64,000 nt of DNA, taken from the NCBI RefSeq assembly GCF_022539315.1, contig NC_066323.1:8979219-9043218 (forward strand), given 5' to 3'. The notes beneath the pieces are model-generated. The model made no database searches and was not told where the DNA came from. It worked only from the letters and a program-made list of their open reading frames with translations. This document shows positions 1 to 14,500 of the stretch, piece after piece (the first letter of the stretch is position 1; each line of letters starts with the position of its first letter). The stretch comes from Serinus canaria. Lineage: Eukaryota > Chordata > Aves > Passeriformes > Fringillidae. The position numbers and the translations under genes were made by a program.

Positions 1-2397
1 AGCGTGCTCTCCCGGAAGGACGCAGGAGTTGTTCAATCTTGTTTGTCTTCAGGCTATCCACTGTGATTCCAACCAACCTGATACCCCTGGGGTTTGCTCC
101 CTGCAGTCTGAAGGGCAGGGAAGTGGGAATTCTGGGCACTCGTAAGCACCTGAGCTCAGATCCCTTTTCTTGCGGAAGGACACTTCTGGACATGTCACAT
201 GACCAAATTAATCCAGGAATCTGCAGGTCACACTTCTGCTACTTATCAAAACATGACTTATGTCAGATACAGCACCAGAAGCCCTTAAGATCAATATTAC
301 TGACAGACGTCAGCACCCATAAAGATAACCCTTCACTCTTCCTGATCTAGGGCTGCCTAATCATAGCATTTGTGTCATCTGAGCAATCTTCAGGTCTGTC
401 AGGAGTTTCTGTGGGTTGGACTTTCAGGAACACTTTGTTGCACAGCTGCATTGACAAGGCCCAAGAATCTCAGTGTTATGGTAGGCTCTTTTCTCCCTAA
501 CAGAGCTCTCAAATTCTCAACCAAATATTTCCAGGATGCTCCAGGAGACAGCCCATGTTCAGAGAGTCATGCTGCCTGGGAGCACTCCAGTTTCCTCAGG
601 ACCATCAGATTCAGACCAATAGGACTCCATAGGCTCCCTGTGAAGCCTTTTTGCAGGTCACCATGCCAGAACAAAATGCCCTGCTTTTGGGGATCAACAC
701 AACAGACACATGTTCATTCTGTCTCTTGCCATTGTACCAAAAACCACTGAATATTCATCCATTCACTAAAGTTGCTCTCAGGATCTCACCTATCCTCGTT
801 GAGGCTGCAGTGATGAATGGTCTTGATGAAATCATAAGGATGAATGAACTGAAGATGAGAAATACTGAGCTGGAATGCCCATGATCTAACACTCAGCTCT
901 GAATTATTAAATCTAGCTTCTACAGTCTCAATTGTTTCCCTGAGATGTGGAACTGGATGAAAGGAAAACAGACAGAGCCTAAGAAAGCACATATGACTCT
1001 TCCAGTTACACAGCACATGACCTGGAGTAGACACACACATTTACAAGAATTAGGGATTCTTTTGCCAGGGATCATGCAATCACAGGTCCGTAGGGACTCA
1101 GCATTTCAGTGGGATTCTCAGGTAGTAATCACAGCCTGATGTGCCTCATCTGCAGCTGCACTTGACCTCATGGGCAGTCTACACACAGTGCACTGAACAC
1201 TATCAGGCTGTGTTACCAAAAATGGTGCCAAAACCGCTGCTGAAGGTAAGGCAGAAGCTTTAGTTGATGCCATATGCCAGTGCAGCTACGACAGAAGTCA
1301 CAGCCTAAGGCTCCCACTTCCTCCCTCACCATTTGCTTCCCGTTGCAGACGTCTGTGATGGTCTTTAAAAATGCACTGGCCTAAGGTCCAAGTAGCCCAG
1401 TGGACCATGCTGACCATCAGCAGGGATATGATTTCCTCAAACCTAAGAGTGCATGAGATTGGTATTCAGGATGGAATCAGGCAGTCTTTTATGTAAACTC
1501 CTCATCACACCTCCAGAGATTATGCCATTATAATGATATACAAGACTTATTATAAAATTGTAACAAAAAATCGGACAAAAATTGAGGTGATGTCATTTGA
1601 GACTCCAGTCTAATGATGAAAGTTAAGTATCACAACCTCACCAGTACTACAACACCAATTAAATGGTAATGACCTGTGTGTGTTTGGGTAAACAAAGCCT
1701 CAGTGTGGATGTCATGCCTTCATTGACTTCCACCTGCCTTTTTTCTCCAGCCAGTCTGATCTCACTGGGTTGCCAGATGTGTCCTGAAGAAAATGACACC
1801 ATGTTGAGGACTACTATGAACATGGTGCAAGGACATTCTCTTCTTCTCCATCTCAGCCCTGCCAACCTTCAGGTAAATCTCCCCTATCCAGCAGATAGGA
1901 CAGCAGGTCCACCCCCACATTCTTCAGAAAAGAATTGCTGCCTACTGATGGCTGCAGTTTTGCTGCTCCAAAAGGAAGCACAAACATTTTTGTGAGAAAT
2001 TTCAGCATGAGGTATCTTGCTAAGGGCATTTGTTTTTGCTTACACTGAAACATACAGAGGCTGCCAGCACTGCTGTTGTTTTGAGCATCATTTGTAAAAG
2101 CAAGTGTCTCCCCAGTAATGACCATCATGGCCAGGAGACTATTCAACAAAAGTCTGCAATTCATCACTCGAGTGGATTAGGAATCTTACAGAACATGCAA
2201 TCAAACAAAAAACTACTTCAGAGGAATGTAGGTGATTCCATCCCACTTGTAGAACACCCTGAGAAAGGGAAAATATCTTCCTCTGGCATCTACAAGTGCT
2301 ACATCAATTCCCTGTCATCAACTGCTGCTGATTTCCAACAACTGCCTGTGGTTTCCACACTTATCACAAGAGCAAGGACATTGCACATTTCAGGCAC
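1..2397 (-). other. DIS3L2: DIS3L2 intron, left part
   Basis: This sequence follows the GT donor (GTGCCTG on the minus strand) of the leftmost DIS3L2 exon. I looked for the next conserved coding exon, which should begin the cold-shock region, and did not see it, so it lies outside the window. Open frames of about 100 codons occur on both strands near 1660-2170 but match nothing I recognise. Confidence 0.6.
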
Positions 2398-2540
2398 CTG
2401 GATTAGCTCTCCCCTTTTCAGTCCTGCTGAAACATCTTCCTTTGACATGTAGGCTTCAAATATACTCTTCTTCCTCCCTCGAGTGGGTTTATTTAGATTC
2501 TTTCTGTCACTTGATGCTGGGACAGTAGCATAGGATCCTC
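2398..2540 (-). CDS. DIS3L2: DIS3L2 coding exon carrying the [17 protein letters not shown] block
   Basis: Read on the minus strand, the exon follows a pyrimidine-rich tract ending TTTGTTTGCAG and stops at CAG before GTGCCTG. It is 143 nt: two bases completing a glycine codon, then 47 codons ending ELIQ in phase 0. The segment [20 protein letters not shown] differs only slightly from the human block of the same position. It is a basic, low-structure segment just before the first cold-shock domain. Confidence 0.93.
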
Positions 2541-5500
2541 CTGCAAACAAAAATTTATAAGTGTTACCTTGCCCACCAAACATAGACACGTGTTATCTTA
2601 ACAGAATCTGTACAGAAGTTTTATATTCAAAGTTGAACTTCTGAGAACAGTTGCGTAGAAATACTGGCACCCGACTTCAGAACACTGAAAAGCCTGGAAT
2701 AATCATATTTTACAAATAATCAACAATCTTTTACAGCTCATTTTAAAGTCAACAGCATTCATCCCAGCCCATCTTTTAAAGCACAGGCTTCAAGGCAGCT
2801 TATTCCTGAAGCGTGTACACACACTGCTTTAATACCTCTGGGAGTTCCCAGTTGTCTGGGATTTATTCTGCTGTCTGAATTGTTCATTGTTTCTGTCTGC
2901 GATTCAGAGAGTTGCCTCTTCCTATCGAAGTTCTGGGGGGTTCTTGCAGATTCAGAGTTGTTTCTGGTCCTTCCAAACCCTCTTTTTTCTGCACCTGAAA
3001 TCAAATACAGGTTTGAAACAACAAGGAAGGGAAGAAGAACCCCAGTGCCAGCTTGTGGTCCTGGTGAAGCTCACGGTCTCTAGTTCTTCAGTAGAAGTTA
3101 CAACCATGAGTCACAGCCTTTATCCAAGAGAAACAATGTCTTCATTAGTTCATTTGTAATCTGTTGGCTCTTTGGGCCTCATAACACAGCACTAACTTAT
3201 TTTAGCATAAATAAAACTCTGGAAATTACCATGCTAAAGTTGGATACAACCCTTCCAAAATCCTGGGAAATTCATTAGAGCATATAAAATGTGAAATTGT
3301 TAAACTGTTTCCAAAGTCTCCACCCCATTAAGCCCCCAAGTAGTGAGAAAATATAACCTCCCTACAACTTAATTAAGCAGGTCAGGAATCAAGGAGGCAG
3401 AAAAAAATTAACAACTCACACTGGAGTTATTAAGCTTGGAGCTACCAGAGGCAGCACGGTACAGAAGGACACCAGAAAGAAGTGCCAAAGCTCCAAATGT
3501 CCAGCCTGCTCAGAATAGGCCACAATCATATGAAAATATTCTGCAGAGACTCACCCCTTACTTCCCTGCCATCACCTCAGCCCCTTCCCTACAGCCAGGA
3601 GAGCAAGCAGCAGCTTCCAAAGCGTATGCCAACGCTGTTCCACGGATCAGCACATTGGAATGCAACCCAGCGCCGCGCAGCTGCCCTCTTGGCCCTCCAC
3701 CTGGATACTGAACATGTCATCACAGCTTTGCCTTCCAGCCCCTCCTGGCTACGCTCCCTGGGTCCAAGCTTGTACCTGCAAGTCAGAAAACGTGCAACGC
3801 CAACTTATTTGCCACGGTGCTATCCAAGTTACAAGGCAAATTTTTTACCTATGGTATCCTTCTCAAATGAAATAGCAGATTGCTTCATGGCAGTGAGAAA
3901 AAAAAATGTTCTAAAGGCTGTACTTAAGCAGAGATCTTTAAAAAATATGGTGCAACAAGAGAAAACTGCTACTTTGCCCAATCACAGAGAAAAAGCAATT
4001 TTCATATATATAACAAGAGGCAAATCAGCAGGAGGGAGGGATCCTCCTAATTCAGGAGGGAAGACACCAAGACAGGCAGAGGGACAACTGAAGGTGCCGG
4101 CTCAGACCAGTCCAGGAAGAGATTACACACCACAACAGTGTCTGCAAAGGGGAAGCTGAAACAAAGAGTAGGCTTCTGTTTTCAGTCACAATAACACAGC
4201 ATAGTTGGGCCTTTTGCTACACAATCAAGCTTTTCACACTCTGAGGGTGCTTCCAGGGCGAAGTCTCTTTGAGGAGGCTGCAGCTGTAACACGGCAAATT
4301 TAGCACAGCAGCAAATTTAGGTTTCAGATGAGGCAACTGAGGCAACGCAACCTGTATGGCTCACATAATGAGATGGAACTAAAATTAACTGATTTGCAAC
4401 TGCCTAATGAACTGATTTACAAATGTCCTAAGGGTCAAGTTAAGTTTAAAAACAGACACCAAAAGTAAAAGTACAGACTAGAGAATTGGCAACACAATTT
4501 GCTCCTGGATATGTTTTCAGAGACATTTTGTGAAGGAATCTGACTTAAACTGCAACGGGCGGGATTTTAGGCTGCTCACAGAGAGGTCATGCAATCTGCT
4601 TCGTTGGAGGTTCTTAAAAATAGGTGAGACAGACATCTGCCAGAGTTGGTCTAAGAAGAGTAGTTTTTTCCTTGAGGTAGTGAAAAGGATTACACGAGCT
4701 CGTAAGGTCCCCTAAAGCCCTCGTTTCTATGACAGCAAGTCACAGAAAATACTACTATGAATTAAAGAGCCCGGTATAAAAAGGAGGCTAAATCTTAACA
4801 TATAATTAAGAAGGAGCTGAAAAAAGAAAAAAAGAGAGAGCATGAAACTAAAATGCAAAGGGGGAAAGCAAAAAAATAACTCATGAATTGGGCAGCAAGC
4901 TAAGAGCCAGAATTAGGCACTGCAAAGAAAAGTTATCCGGCACTTGGCTTGTCCAGCGGTTCAAAAAATTTGGGGCCCCTACAGTCAAAAATAATGTACA
5001 GCAACAGCAAAGGGTGGAGAAGCATCTTTGTGTGATAAAAGGTAGACATGCAGAAAGGCATCTGCACATTTTCAGCACTTTAACCTTGGGCTTGCTCTGT
5101 GGTGGGATTTTTCATTTGCTCAAACTCGAAAACAAAACCCAAAGATAAAATTCACTCAAAACTACAAACTCAGCTTCAACATGGCTGGTCTGCATGGCAG
5201 TTTACACATAGCCACTCTGGATGGTATTTGACCCCCTTGGCCATGACATTTATGGCTAAACAAAACCACCCCTGTTACAAAGCCACAGGCAACTGTCACA
5301 ATTAGCATTCAACTGGAACACATCAAATTCTGCATGACTGTAATCTCTTGTATTTCTTCTTTTAAAAGAAAGAGACCTAACTACAGGTCACCATCTGTTT
5401 CTGCAATGCACCTGTCCCTTAAAACTGCAAGTTAAAAATACCTCTCAAAATGGGCTTTCCTGCTGCCCCACTGCCCAGCATTAATATTCTGATGCATAAA

Positions 5501-8500
5501 CAGACATCATCCCACAAAGCAAACTGTAACTTGACTACTCTACAGCATAGGATATATTGAGACTATTCTTTCTGAAAAATCTACCACAAACATGGTTAAA
5601 CCCTATTCCTGGGTTATACCCTATTCCATGGTTATACCCTATTTAAGCATTAAATAACCAAATACTAAATAAACTATTAAGCAATTAATACAAGAAAAAA
5701 ATTAAAATAATTTCAGTGGAAGGAAGACTAAAGTGCAGAGCTGAGGGGGGCTGAGCCATCCTAACAGGAGACTTGAAGCAACCACAGAGCACCAAACACA
5801 TCTGCTGTGCAGAACCACTCAGGCCTGAACACAGAGCAATTCTAGTGCACAACATGTAAATATTCACAACATGCAGCAAATGCAACACGTCTGGGTGTTT
5901 ATCTGGCTGCAGAGGTGATGTAGAGATGTTCCCTGTGGATGCAGCCAATACTTGCCTGGGATTTCTAGATATTCTGCCATTTCCATGGGATATGACAAAG
6001 GACTAATAATTTGAGGAAAGGTGGTTGACTTGAAGTACTCTGGAGGGAGATTTGGGTTGAAAAAATCCCAACACCGGCACCAGGCATGGAGGCTCTCTAC
6101 AAGGATGACAGAGGGACACCTAAATACAACCAGCAGTGCTACCCAGGGAGCAGGGAAACCCTTCAAACTAGCCAAAGGGAAGCACTGTGGGAAGTAGAAA
6201 CACACAACTCCCACCTCTACAGCAAGAGAGCATGAAAGAAAAGTGGGTGCATTCATGGGCTTTCAGGACAGTTCACAATCAGTCACCCACATTTATTCTC
6301 ATCACAGACACCAGGAAAAGAAGCTGAAAGGATGCAGGGGCTGGTTGAGCTCTGCTGGAAGGACAGCACTGGAGCTTCATCTGAAATCCAAACCACCTCA
6401 CTTCATCTCCATCATAACAATGACATCACACAATGGCACATTTTGGTCTTTAAACCTAAGTACCTATTAATCTTTTCTTACTTGGGGTGAAAAAATGCAT
6501 GCAGGCAGCTTCCCAGAATAATTGATCTGGCTTACAGTAAGAGAGGAGGCTAGATGTTTTAAATCAGCTTATTTGGACATCATTTATACAAAATCACTCT
6601 AGAGTTTCACTTTTGAAAAGTACTGCATTTAATTAAATTTTCATCTATTAGTCAGTTGATCAACTAGATGGTCAACTAAATCAACTAAAATGCTCAACTA
6701 AACATGAAGTTAGCAAGGCCAGAAAGTCTTTAATTTTATATTAAAATTTGCATATTGCTTTACATAAGAAAGAATCAAGACCCTCAATTTTATTTCCCAA
6801 AAATAAAACATTCTAACTGCCCTCTCACACCTGACAATCTCTTTGATTACTGCCAGCAGAGCAGGAAAGTATTGCTGAATCTTCATCGGCACATCCATGA
6901 CAACCCCCATCCAGGATCCAGCAAGAACCAGTTTAACTTGAGAGATCCAAGTGCATTTCAAGATAAGGAGATCTTGGTATAGTTTCTCCCTTTCCTACCA
7001 AAGGGTAGGAAAGGGAGAAACTTTCACCAGACATTTTCACCTCCAAACTTCCAGCTTTCCATCTATATTATTTATGTAGATACCTACAATAGTTAGGCAG
7101 CTCCCTGGGGCAGGCAGGACTGTGAAAGCATCACAGCAGTGCTGGTAACACCTTTGCAGTGTCTGACCCCCCCCCCCCACCCCAGACACTATCTCAGCAT
7201 GTAATGGTTCCTTTTACATTAAAAGAAAAGGAATTTATGTTGAAAGCATTGGACAGAACAGTATTGTTACAAACTCTTCTAATACAAAATACTTGCATCT
7301 GCTATTTACTTTTATCAGTCCATGATTGGACACCAACACGTACACTAACTCTGCTATTGCTAAAAGGATTTTCCACTGCTTCCCAGCATTAGATCATGGT
7401 CTAGATATGGCAAGGAATCTTTGGAAAACCCTGTTTTCCAGTTAGCAGAAGCATGAGAAGAAACAGAAGCATACCCCCAGAAGTGGTAACATGCAATAGG
7501 AACAATTTGTTATCAGTTAATGAGACACTCTTAACACAAAGTTCCTAAATATTTGTCCATATTTCTACAATGTTCCATTTCATTGCTGACTCATTTCAAT
7601 GACTTAAACCAATTTCCCTCAAAACTTCCAAGTAATTCTTCAAGACAACCCAGCTGTGCACTTAGTAAGACATGATAAGGACACACCCATGATCTTGAAG
7701 ACATGGCAGCTACCAAAAGAAGGATCACCCAACACTGCCCCAGCCCCAAAAGCAGAAATTAACCAACCAAAGACAACAAGAACTACCCTGATACCAGCCT
7801 GTGGTTAGTACCACACTCCCTTTTAAGTCAGACTAGGTTAAACACAGCAAGAAAGTTAAATAAAGCATGTTCCTGCTCATCCTTACTAGAGATTTAATGA
7901 ATTAAGTGTCCAACCACACGGCAGCCCAAGGCATCACCTCACAGATCTGTCAATTCAAGTTGGCCCTTGACTCCTGGCAGAGCTGACAAGGCAAATTTTA
8001 GAAACCATCAAATATGGTCTTTTAGCAAATGAATACTCTCCAAGAGCTGCCAGGAAGTTCTATCTGCAACTTTATGAGGCACTATGGATGCTGATGTGTA
8101 ACAGGGTGTATTAATAGTCTCAATACCAAAGTTCAGCCAACACAAACTCTGCCTTGTTTTGGAAAGACATCTGGGACATTAAAAAATTCACAAACCTACC
8201 TGGCCCCTGAACAACTCATTTCAGGTACTTTTGTGAATCTGTCTCTGCGCAGCTTTGATGAGCTGGGGGGACACAGCTCCTGGCTGGGAGCTCTGGATAG
8301 GCACAGACCTAATGTTGGCACTGTTGTACCAGGCAACTGCCCCTCTCATTCTCCAAAGGCAAGTAAACTCTGCCAGCAGAAGATGCTTTGCCAGTACAAA
8401 CTGCATTAACATCAGGGTGGTTTTGCTAGGATCCCTGTGTCTGCCCCTTTCATATTCTTAAGCAGGCAATTACAAAGCTATTTGATATTTTCTGCAGCTC

Positions 8501-11500
8501 AAAGAAGCCTCTAGAATAATTCCCTCTCAAAATTTAAAAACCAAAATGTGTTTGTTAGATTGCTTTGAATTTCTGCTGCACCAGTGACATCCAGTAGATG
8601 CCATATTATAGAAGTGATGAAGTCAAAAATCTCCAAGCACTTAAATGACTACTACAATATCCGGGATCAAATTACCACACACAAGCAAAAACAACAGGCA
8701 AAACCAACAAACACCATTGAAGTGATCTAAAATGTGAGTTATGTCAACAAAAACACTGGTCACAGGCAGGCCAGAAGTAACAAGCTATTTATGTTTTGCA
8801 AAATATTTTGCGGATTTAAGAGATTAAATGCCCAACTAATGGTAACAGCCAAATCCTTTTTTGTTCTATTTAGTTTTAAAAGGAAAAACACAAAGACAGC
8901 TGTTGGTATAGTCGCTCAGGGAAAGAGTTCTGTACCAGCAATTAAAAAGACACTCCTTGGAATCAATCTCTGTGCTAGAGCCCTAGCAATACACATGCAG
9001 GACCAAACCCCACCCACCACACTCACTGAAAGCACAGCTCTGCTTCAGCCTATGTTAGGAACAGTAAGGCTTCCACATTTCTCTAAACATGAAGTAAAAG
9101 AGTTCAGATTTCTTAGACAGCCTTGGAACAGAACCACCTCCATGCATTTTACACTATCTTGAAGCCAAGAGCTTAAATAAAGTAGATGGCTCAAGATTAA
9201 AGACAAAGCAATAAGACAAATGAGGATGTCATGGGAAAGAATTCATTAGAGATGTAGGAGTGGAAAGGCAAGACTTGGTGATATCATTCATTGCAACAGA
9301 GACCTGCAGGAGATAAACATGGTAGGCAATATTTCAGATGCTCAATCTGAAGTCCAAGAGAAAATCTGAGAGAACATTCTCCTTATCACAAGCAACTAAA
9401 AGAAGATCCTTCTTCTCTCATGAAATGTAAATTCAAAGAATCTTAAACTGGAGATTCTTCAGCACATTCCTCTGCTTGGTCCAAGCCAGACCATGATCAG
9501 CTGCAACTTGATCATGATTAAAGCTAAGAGTTCCTACAGTGTTGCTCTGAGTCCTCCTCAAAAGTAGACAAGGAAGTGAACAATTTGAAATTCTCTTAAT
9601 AATTGAAAAGGAGGAAAACTTCCAGGAAAGGGAATATCTTGGTAGAACTGGAAAAGAATGGTAATATAACAGCACTGTAGGGATTTAGGCAGATGGCAGA
9701 TTGCATAATTAAGTTTAAAGTTAATTAAACAGTCATTCAAAGAAGAGAGAGAATGCAAACCTACAAATACATGCATGGGCTCAGCCAAAATGCAAATTCT
9801 ATGCAAATGTCCTGAACTGATTTGATGCTGTCTTGAAATCCAGCTGTCAGAAGTAGCTCCCAGGCTCCCCAGCCTCACTAACTGACCCATTATGATAGGC
9901 CACCAGGGTCCAGCCACAGCATAAATCTAAATGTAACTTTCCACCATGAAGACAAATCAAAATAAAATGAGAAGACATCGTGTGAAGTGAAGGCCTGTCC
10001 ACACAGCTCTAAAATGAGTTCAGCAGTAATTCAAAGGACTGGAAAAGCCCAACTGGTTACCAGCAACTCTCTATGACATAACACAGCTCTGCCTGAGCCA
10101 GCCAGCAGGTTGTCTATAGGCATGCCTGTGTTTGTGCCCCAGCACACTGTGAGCCATGGGTGCAGCCATTCAGGAACCGACCCAAAGAGCTTTCCCACCC
10201 TGCCTCTTTGGAGAAGGTGGTTCTACAAACACCTTTGGCAGACAGTCTGCCAAAATCTGCACAGAAGAGTTTAACATCCAACAAAAAAAGAAGAAAGGGA
10301 ATTCTTACCACATGGGGAACAAGTTGGCCACAGACAGGCAGCCTATCCCCCAGCCAGTGACTCCAGGTGGGGAAACAAACACAGGTTGTCATGGTTTGTG
10401 AGGGAGTTCTTAGGGCCATGAGCTGCCTTTGGAAGTGACTGTGCCATTGCAGCTGATCCCAAAAGATTCAGGTATCCAGCATTCTTAGAATGAAATACTG
10501 AGGAAGAAACACTCTGACTTAGCAATGAAGGTAGCAAAAAAGTGGCATGTCCATGAATATTAAGGAAAGTCAGAAGTAGAGACAGATGCTCATTTCCAGA
10601 CTCATGAAAATGCGGTAGGAAGGACACATATGGTGGAAGGCACATGTTGCCACTGCTCTTTTGCTATGAGCTGCACATACTTTTTAAAAACTCTTGTGCT
10701 GCATGTCCCCAGATTTCAATATGGAACTAGAGAAAATGTTCTTGCTGACTTTGGCTTTCAGAAATGGCCTAGGCTTTGAAAAACTGAAATGAAGAAAAAT
10801 GCACAATGGATTCTTTCTGCTGCTGAAAACAATGCTGTGGAAACTGCTCCTGATCGCCAAGATCATGTGCTCACGACACCATGCTTCCACTTCCAAAACA
10901 CTTCCAAGCATCCTCATGCTTGCAGGCTTTTGACTTCAGTAACTCTGACAGTAATTGCAGTTTTATTCAATTCCTCAGCAGGGTTTGTGTTGTAGGAGTA
11001 CTACAGGAGTGCAAGAGCCAAGGATACCATTCCAGGCTCTGAACGAAGGGCTGGTGACGAAACTCATTTAGTAGCAATAGACTAAAAGTTTATCAAAATA
11101 GTTCCTGTGCTCCAGCTGTGTGCAGCGGCGCAGTGGTGTTGTCAGGGAGGGGGTACATCTCTTCTGGTTTTCAGGACTCTCTGTGAACCTGCTCCACCCT
11201 GCTCCTGACCTCCTCACTACCTACTCCGCCTGATGACTGCACTCCTCCAGGCTTCCACTCCTGCCTTGGGATGTGGGTCAGGGCTGCTTCCACTCCCCCT
11301 CATCCTTCCATCTTCCCTAAACATATTTCACAATGCCTTTTGCTCTTTGTTTTATCCAGCAACTATGCTGTAAAAAGGCTTCTTGAAGACTTCAAGAAAA
11401 ACACTTTAAAAACATAATATTGTGGAAGTTCTGTCTTTGATTTTTCTGGGCTTCAGTAGTTTGAGAGAAGGAAGTTGCAAGTTGCTCAAAGATCAGAAGC

Positions 11501-14500
11501 AGCTAAGAGGCTTTGAAAAGCAAAATACCTGACAGGAGGTGCTAACATACTAGAAGACATTAACAGCTGAAGAAATCAAAGAACTCCCATCAGATTCCTA
11601 CATATCCTGAGGTAACCCAAGGTGCTGCTGAATGTGTTCTTCTGCTGATGAACCATTCCCCATACTATCCACTCAGTGCAGTAAGTACATAAATCACAAT
11701 CCCCAGCAGTGTGGGGGAAAATGCCTAAAAACATACAAACTGAACAAAACCACATTTTGGCCGCTGGCTTTTATTTGCAGAGAGCCTGGAATATTCTCCA
11801 AGGCAGGACATGCCCCATACATACATCTGTGGGCTGCAGCTGCTAGTGTTGACATTTTCCTTCAGCACCCTGGAATTTTTTTTTTTTTTTTAACAGAAGA
11901 CATTATTTTATGCAATAGATCACAGCACTTTGTTTTCCACCCTGCACTAGCCAAGTCTCAATTCTCTGTAGCTTGGCTTTCCCCACAAGAGGGAGTTCAG
12001 GACATGCAGCTCACAGCATTTCATGGTGCTGGTGAGCAGGGGATTGGGCTGGGAGGGCAAAAGATGGGCAACAGCATTTGGGACAGGAGAGGTAGGAGCA
12101 GAGTTGGAGAGGAAGGCAGCAGAGAAAGTCCACAGCAGCCACAGGCTATAGAGGAACCACAAGAGCCACTGAAATCAGCTGCACAGAACCTGGCCAATTT
12201 ACCTGGATATCCATGGTGAAGGAGATGCTTGGACATTACCTGAATAACAGGCCAGACCTGACTGGGGTGCATGGCCTGACAAACCTCATGGATAGCAGAG
12301 GACAGAGGGCTTTTACAAATTAATTCCTGTTTGAATGACAGCATTTTTCAGGGGTGGAAATTGTTATCAGGGCTTCTAAACATGCTGGTGACAACCCACA
12401 TACCACAAGCCTTGGTAAAACTTTTCCAATGGTCATTCACCCTCACTGCTAAATTGTGCTGTATTTCAAGCCTGGATTTGTTTAGCCTCAAATGCATTAT
12501 ATCATAATCTGTTCAACTGAGTAGCCTATTATTGAACATCTGTTCCCCATGTAGGCAATTTACTGAAAACTCCCCTCCCCCAAGCATCTCTGTGATAACT
12601 AAAGCAGGGTTCCTCCAATCACTCACTCACGATCCCAGTGTTTTCATCTTTCCTATGGCTGTCCTCTGAGTATTCATCAATTCATCACCATCCGCCTCTA
12701 ACTGAGGGCATCACCACAGGATACAACACTCCAGAAGCTGCTGCTGCCTTGCCAAAGTCACACAGAGTCCATACTCCATCTTCCAATTCCCATGCTCATA
12801 CATTACCCTTTTGGCCACATTTCACAGGAGGAGGACGTTCAGCTGATTAATCCATCTAGAGCTCAAAACTTTTTTCCAAGCTGTTGCTTCCTACACCAGG
12901 TTCCTCGCACTGCTACCATGGCTCTGTGCTGGCAATCCAATAAATGGATTTTATTTTGCCTGCTCCCAGTCCACCAAGTGATCCAGATGGCTGCCAGTAA
13001 CTACCCCCATTATTCAATACTCTGCAAGTCATCAAAAAAACCCTGTTCAATCCTACTGATATATTTTCTTCCTGATGACTGACAGATGTATTAAACAGCA
13101 CAGGGTCAGGACATGACACTGCAAGAACCAGACACACCTGTTGCTAACAATTCTAAATTTATTGCTGCATTTAATTAGTTTGACTAAACAGGTTTTAAAC
13201 CATTGCACATGCGCTGTGATTTAATTAAGTTCACACATTAACATCCATATTCACACCTTTGGCATCAAAACCCTAATCTCATAAGAAACTCACACGGAAG
13301 AGCTCAACAGGACTTTTGTTAAATAAATTGATGACAAGTCATACAAAAGAAAAGATTTTAAATGAATTTAAAATCAATTCAGTTCTTCTATGAGCCTATT
13401 ATTTTCCTAGGATCAACACCACACTGCAGACATAATTACCTGCACTACATAATGGGGGCTAGTGAGTAAAAAAAAAAGTTTAAAAAAAAAAGCAGGTTAA
13501 CAGCAAGAAGTATTTCCACTGAGGAACATTTTCACCTAAACACTAGTAGGTGAAGGAAGCTCCTTCATTCACAGAGGTGAGAGCTTTGCTGCCAAATGCA
13601 AGGGCTCCTGCCACAGCATGGTGTGCTCAGAGCTCTGGTAAAGGGCATGGAAGACAGTTATTAGATCACATATGAAAAACAGAGTCCCTGCAAGAGCAAG
13701 ATCTCATCTCCCCAAGAGAGGATACATCAGATATTAACTCACATACTATAGCTGATGTTTGCCAAAAACATTAGTTGCACAAGATTCAGGAATGTAACAT
13801 TTTTTTCTATCAAAGGCAAGAGAAATTTATGTTTGTGATGACGTTGCTAAACCATTAGAGAAAGAAGCATTCTACTTTTCATGTATTTTTCATATTTTTC
13901 ATTTCTCAGATGGGGCCATACAGTAAATCCAGTTTTCCCTTCTCTGCCATATCTTATTACTATGATTAACGTCATCTAAGGAACGCTACATTGAACCTGG
14001 CAAGATTAGCTACATTTTAAAGATTTCCACAGCAACCAACATTCTCCATTTATTGAGCTGATTCCATGGCCTTTAGTAGATTGCTGGCTCATGTTTACTG
14101 GTGCCAGATAGGGAGATAACAGCATTCTTGAGAACTAAACTTCACCACACAAGAACTGGACCACTAAAAAGTATCATTATCCCAAATTAGCATTACAAGA
14201 AAGGAAAACCAGAAGCTGTGGTTCTTCCTCCAAAGTCCCCCCAGAGAAAAAAAGGCAAACACACAATTATACTGCAGCGTACCATGGCAAGACAAAATAC
14301 CTGAGATTTTGCCATCTTATTAAGGCTGATATTCTTGAGCAGCTGTGCCCATCAAACACATAGGAAAGCCAATCCAGGATATTTCCTTTACCTATCCTGA
14401 AGCTTTTAAATGTCAGGATTGCAGCCACAAGCACGACACCACCATCCAACAGCAACAATTGTTTTTAAAGCTCTGATGCTAAACACCAGCCTGCTTGCCA

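Noticed and set aside
3482..4159. 225-codon plus-strand frame
   Set aside because: It lies inside the DIS3L2 intron in antisense, has no recognisable motif and no promoter-like sequence.
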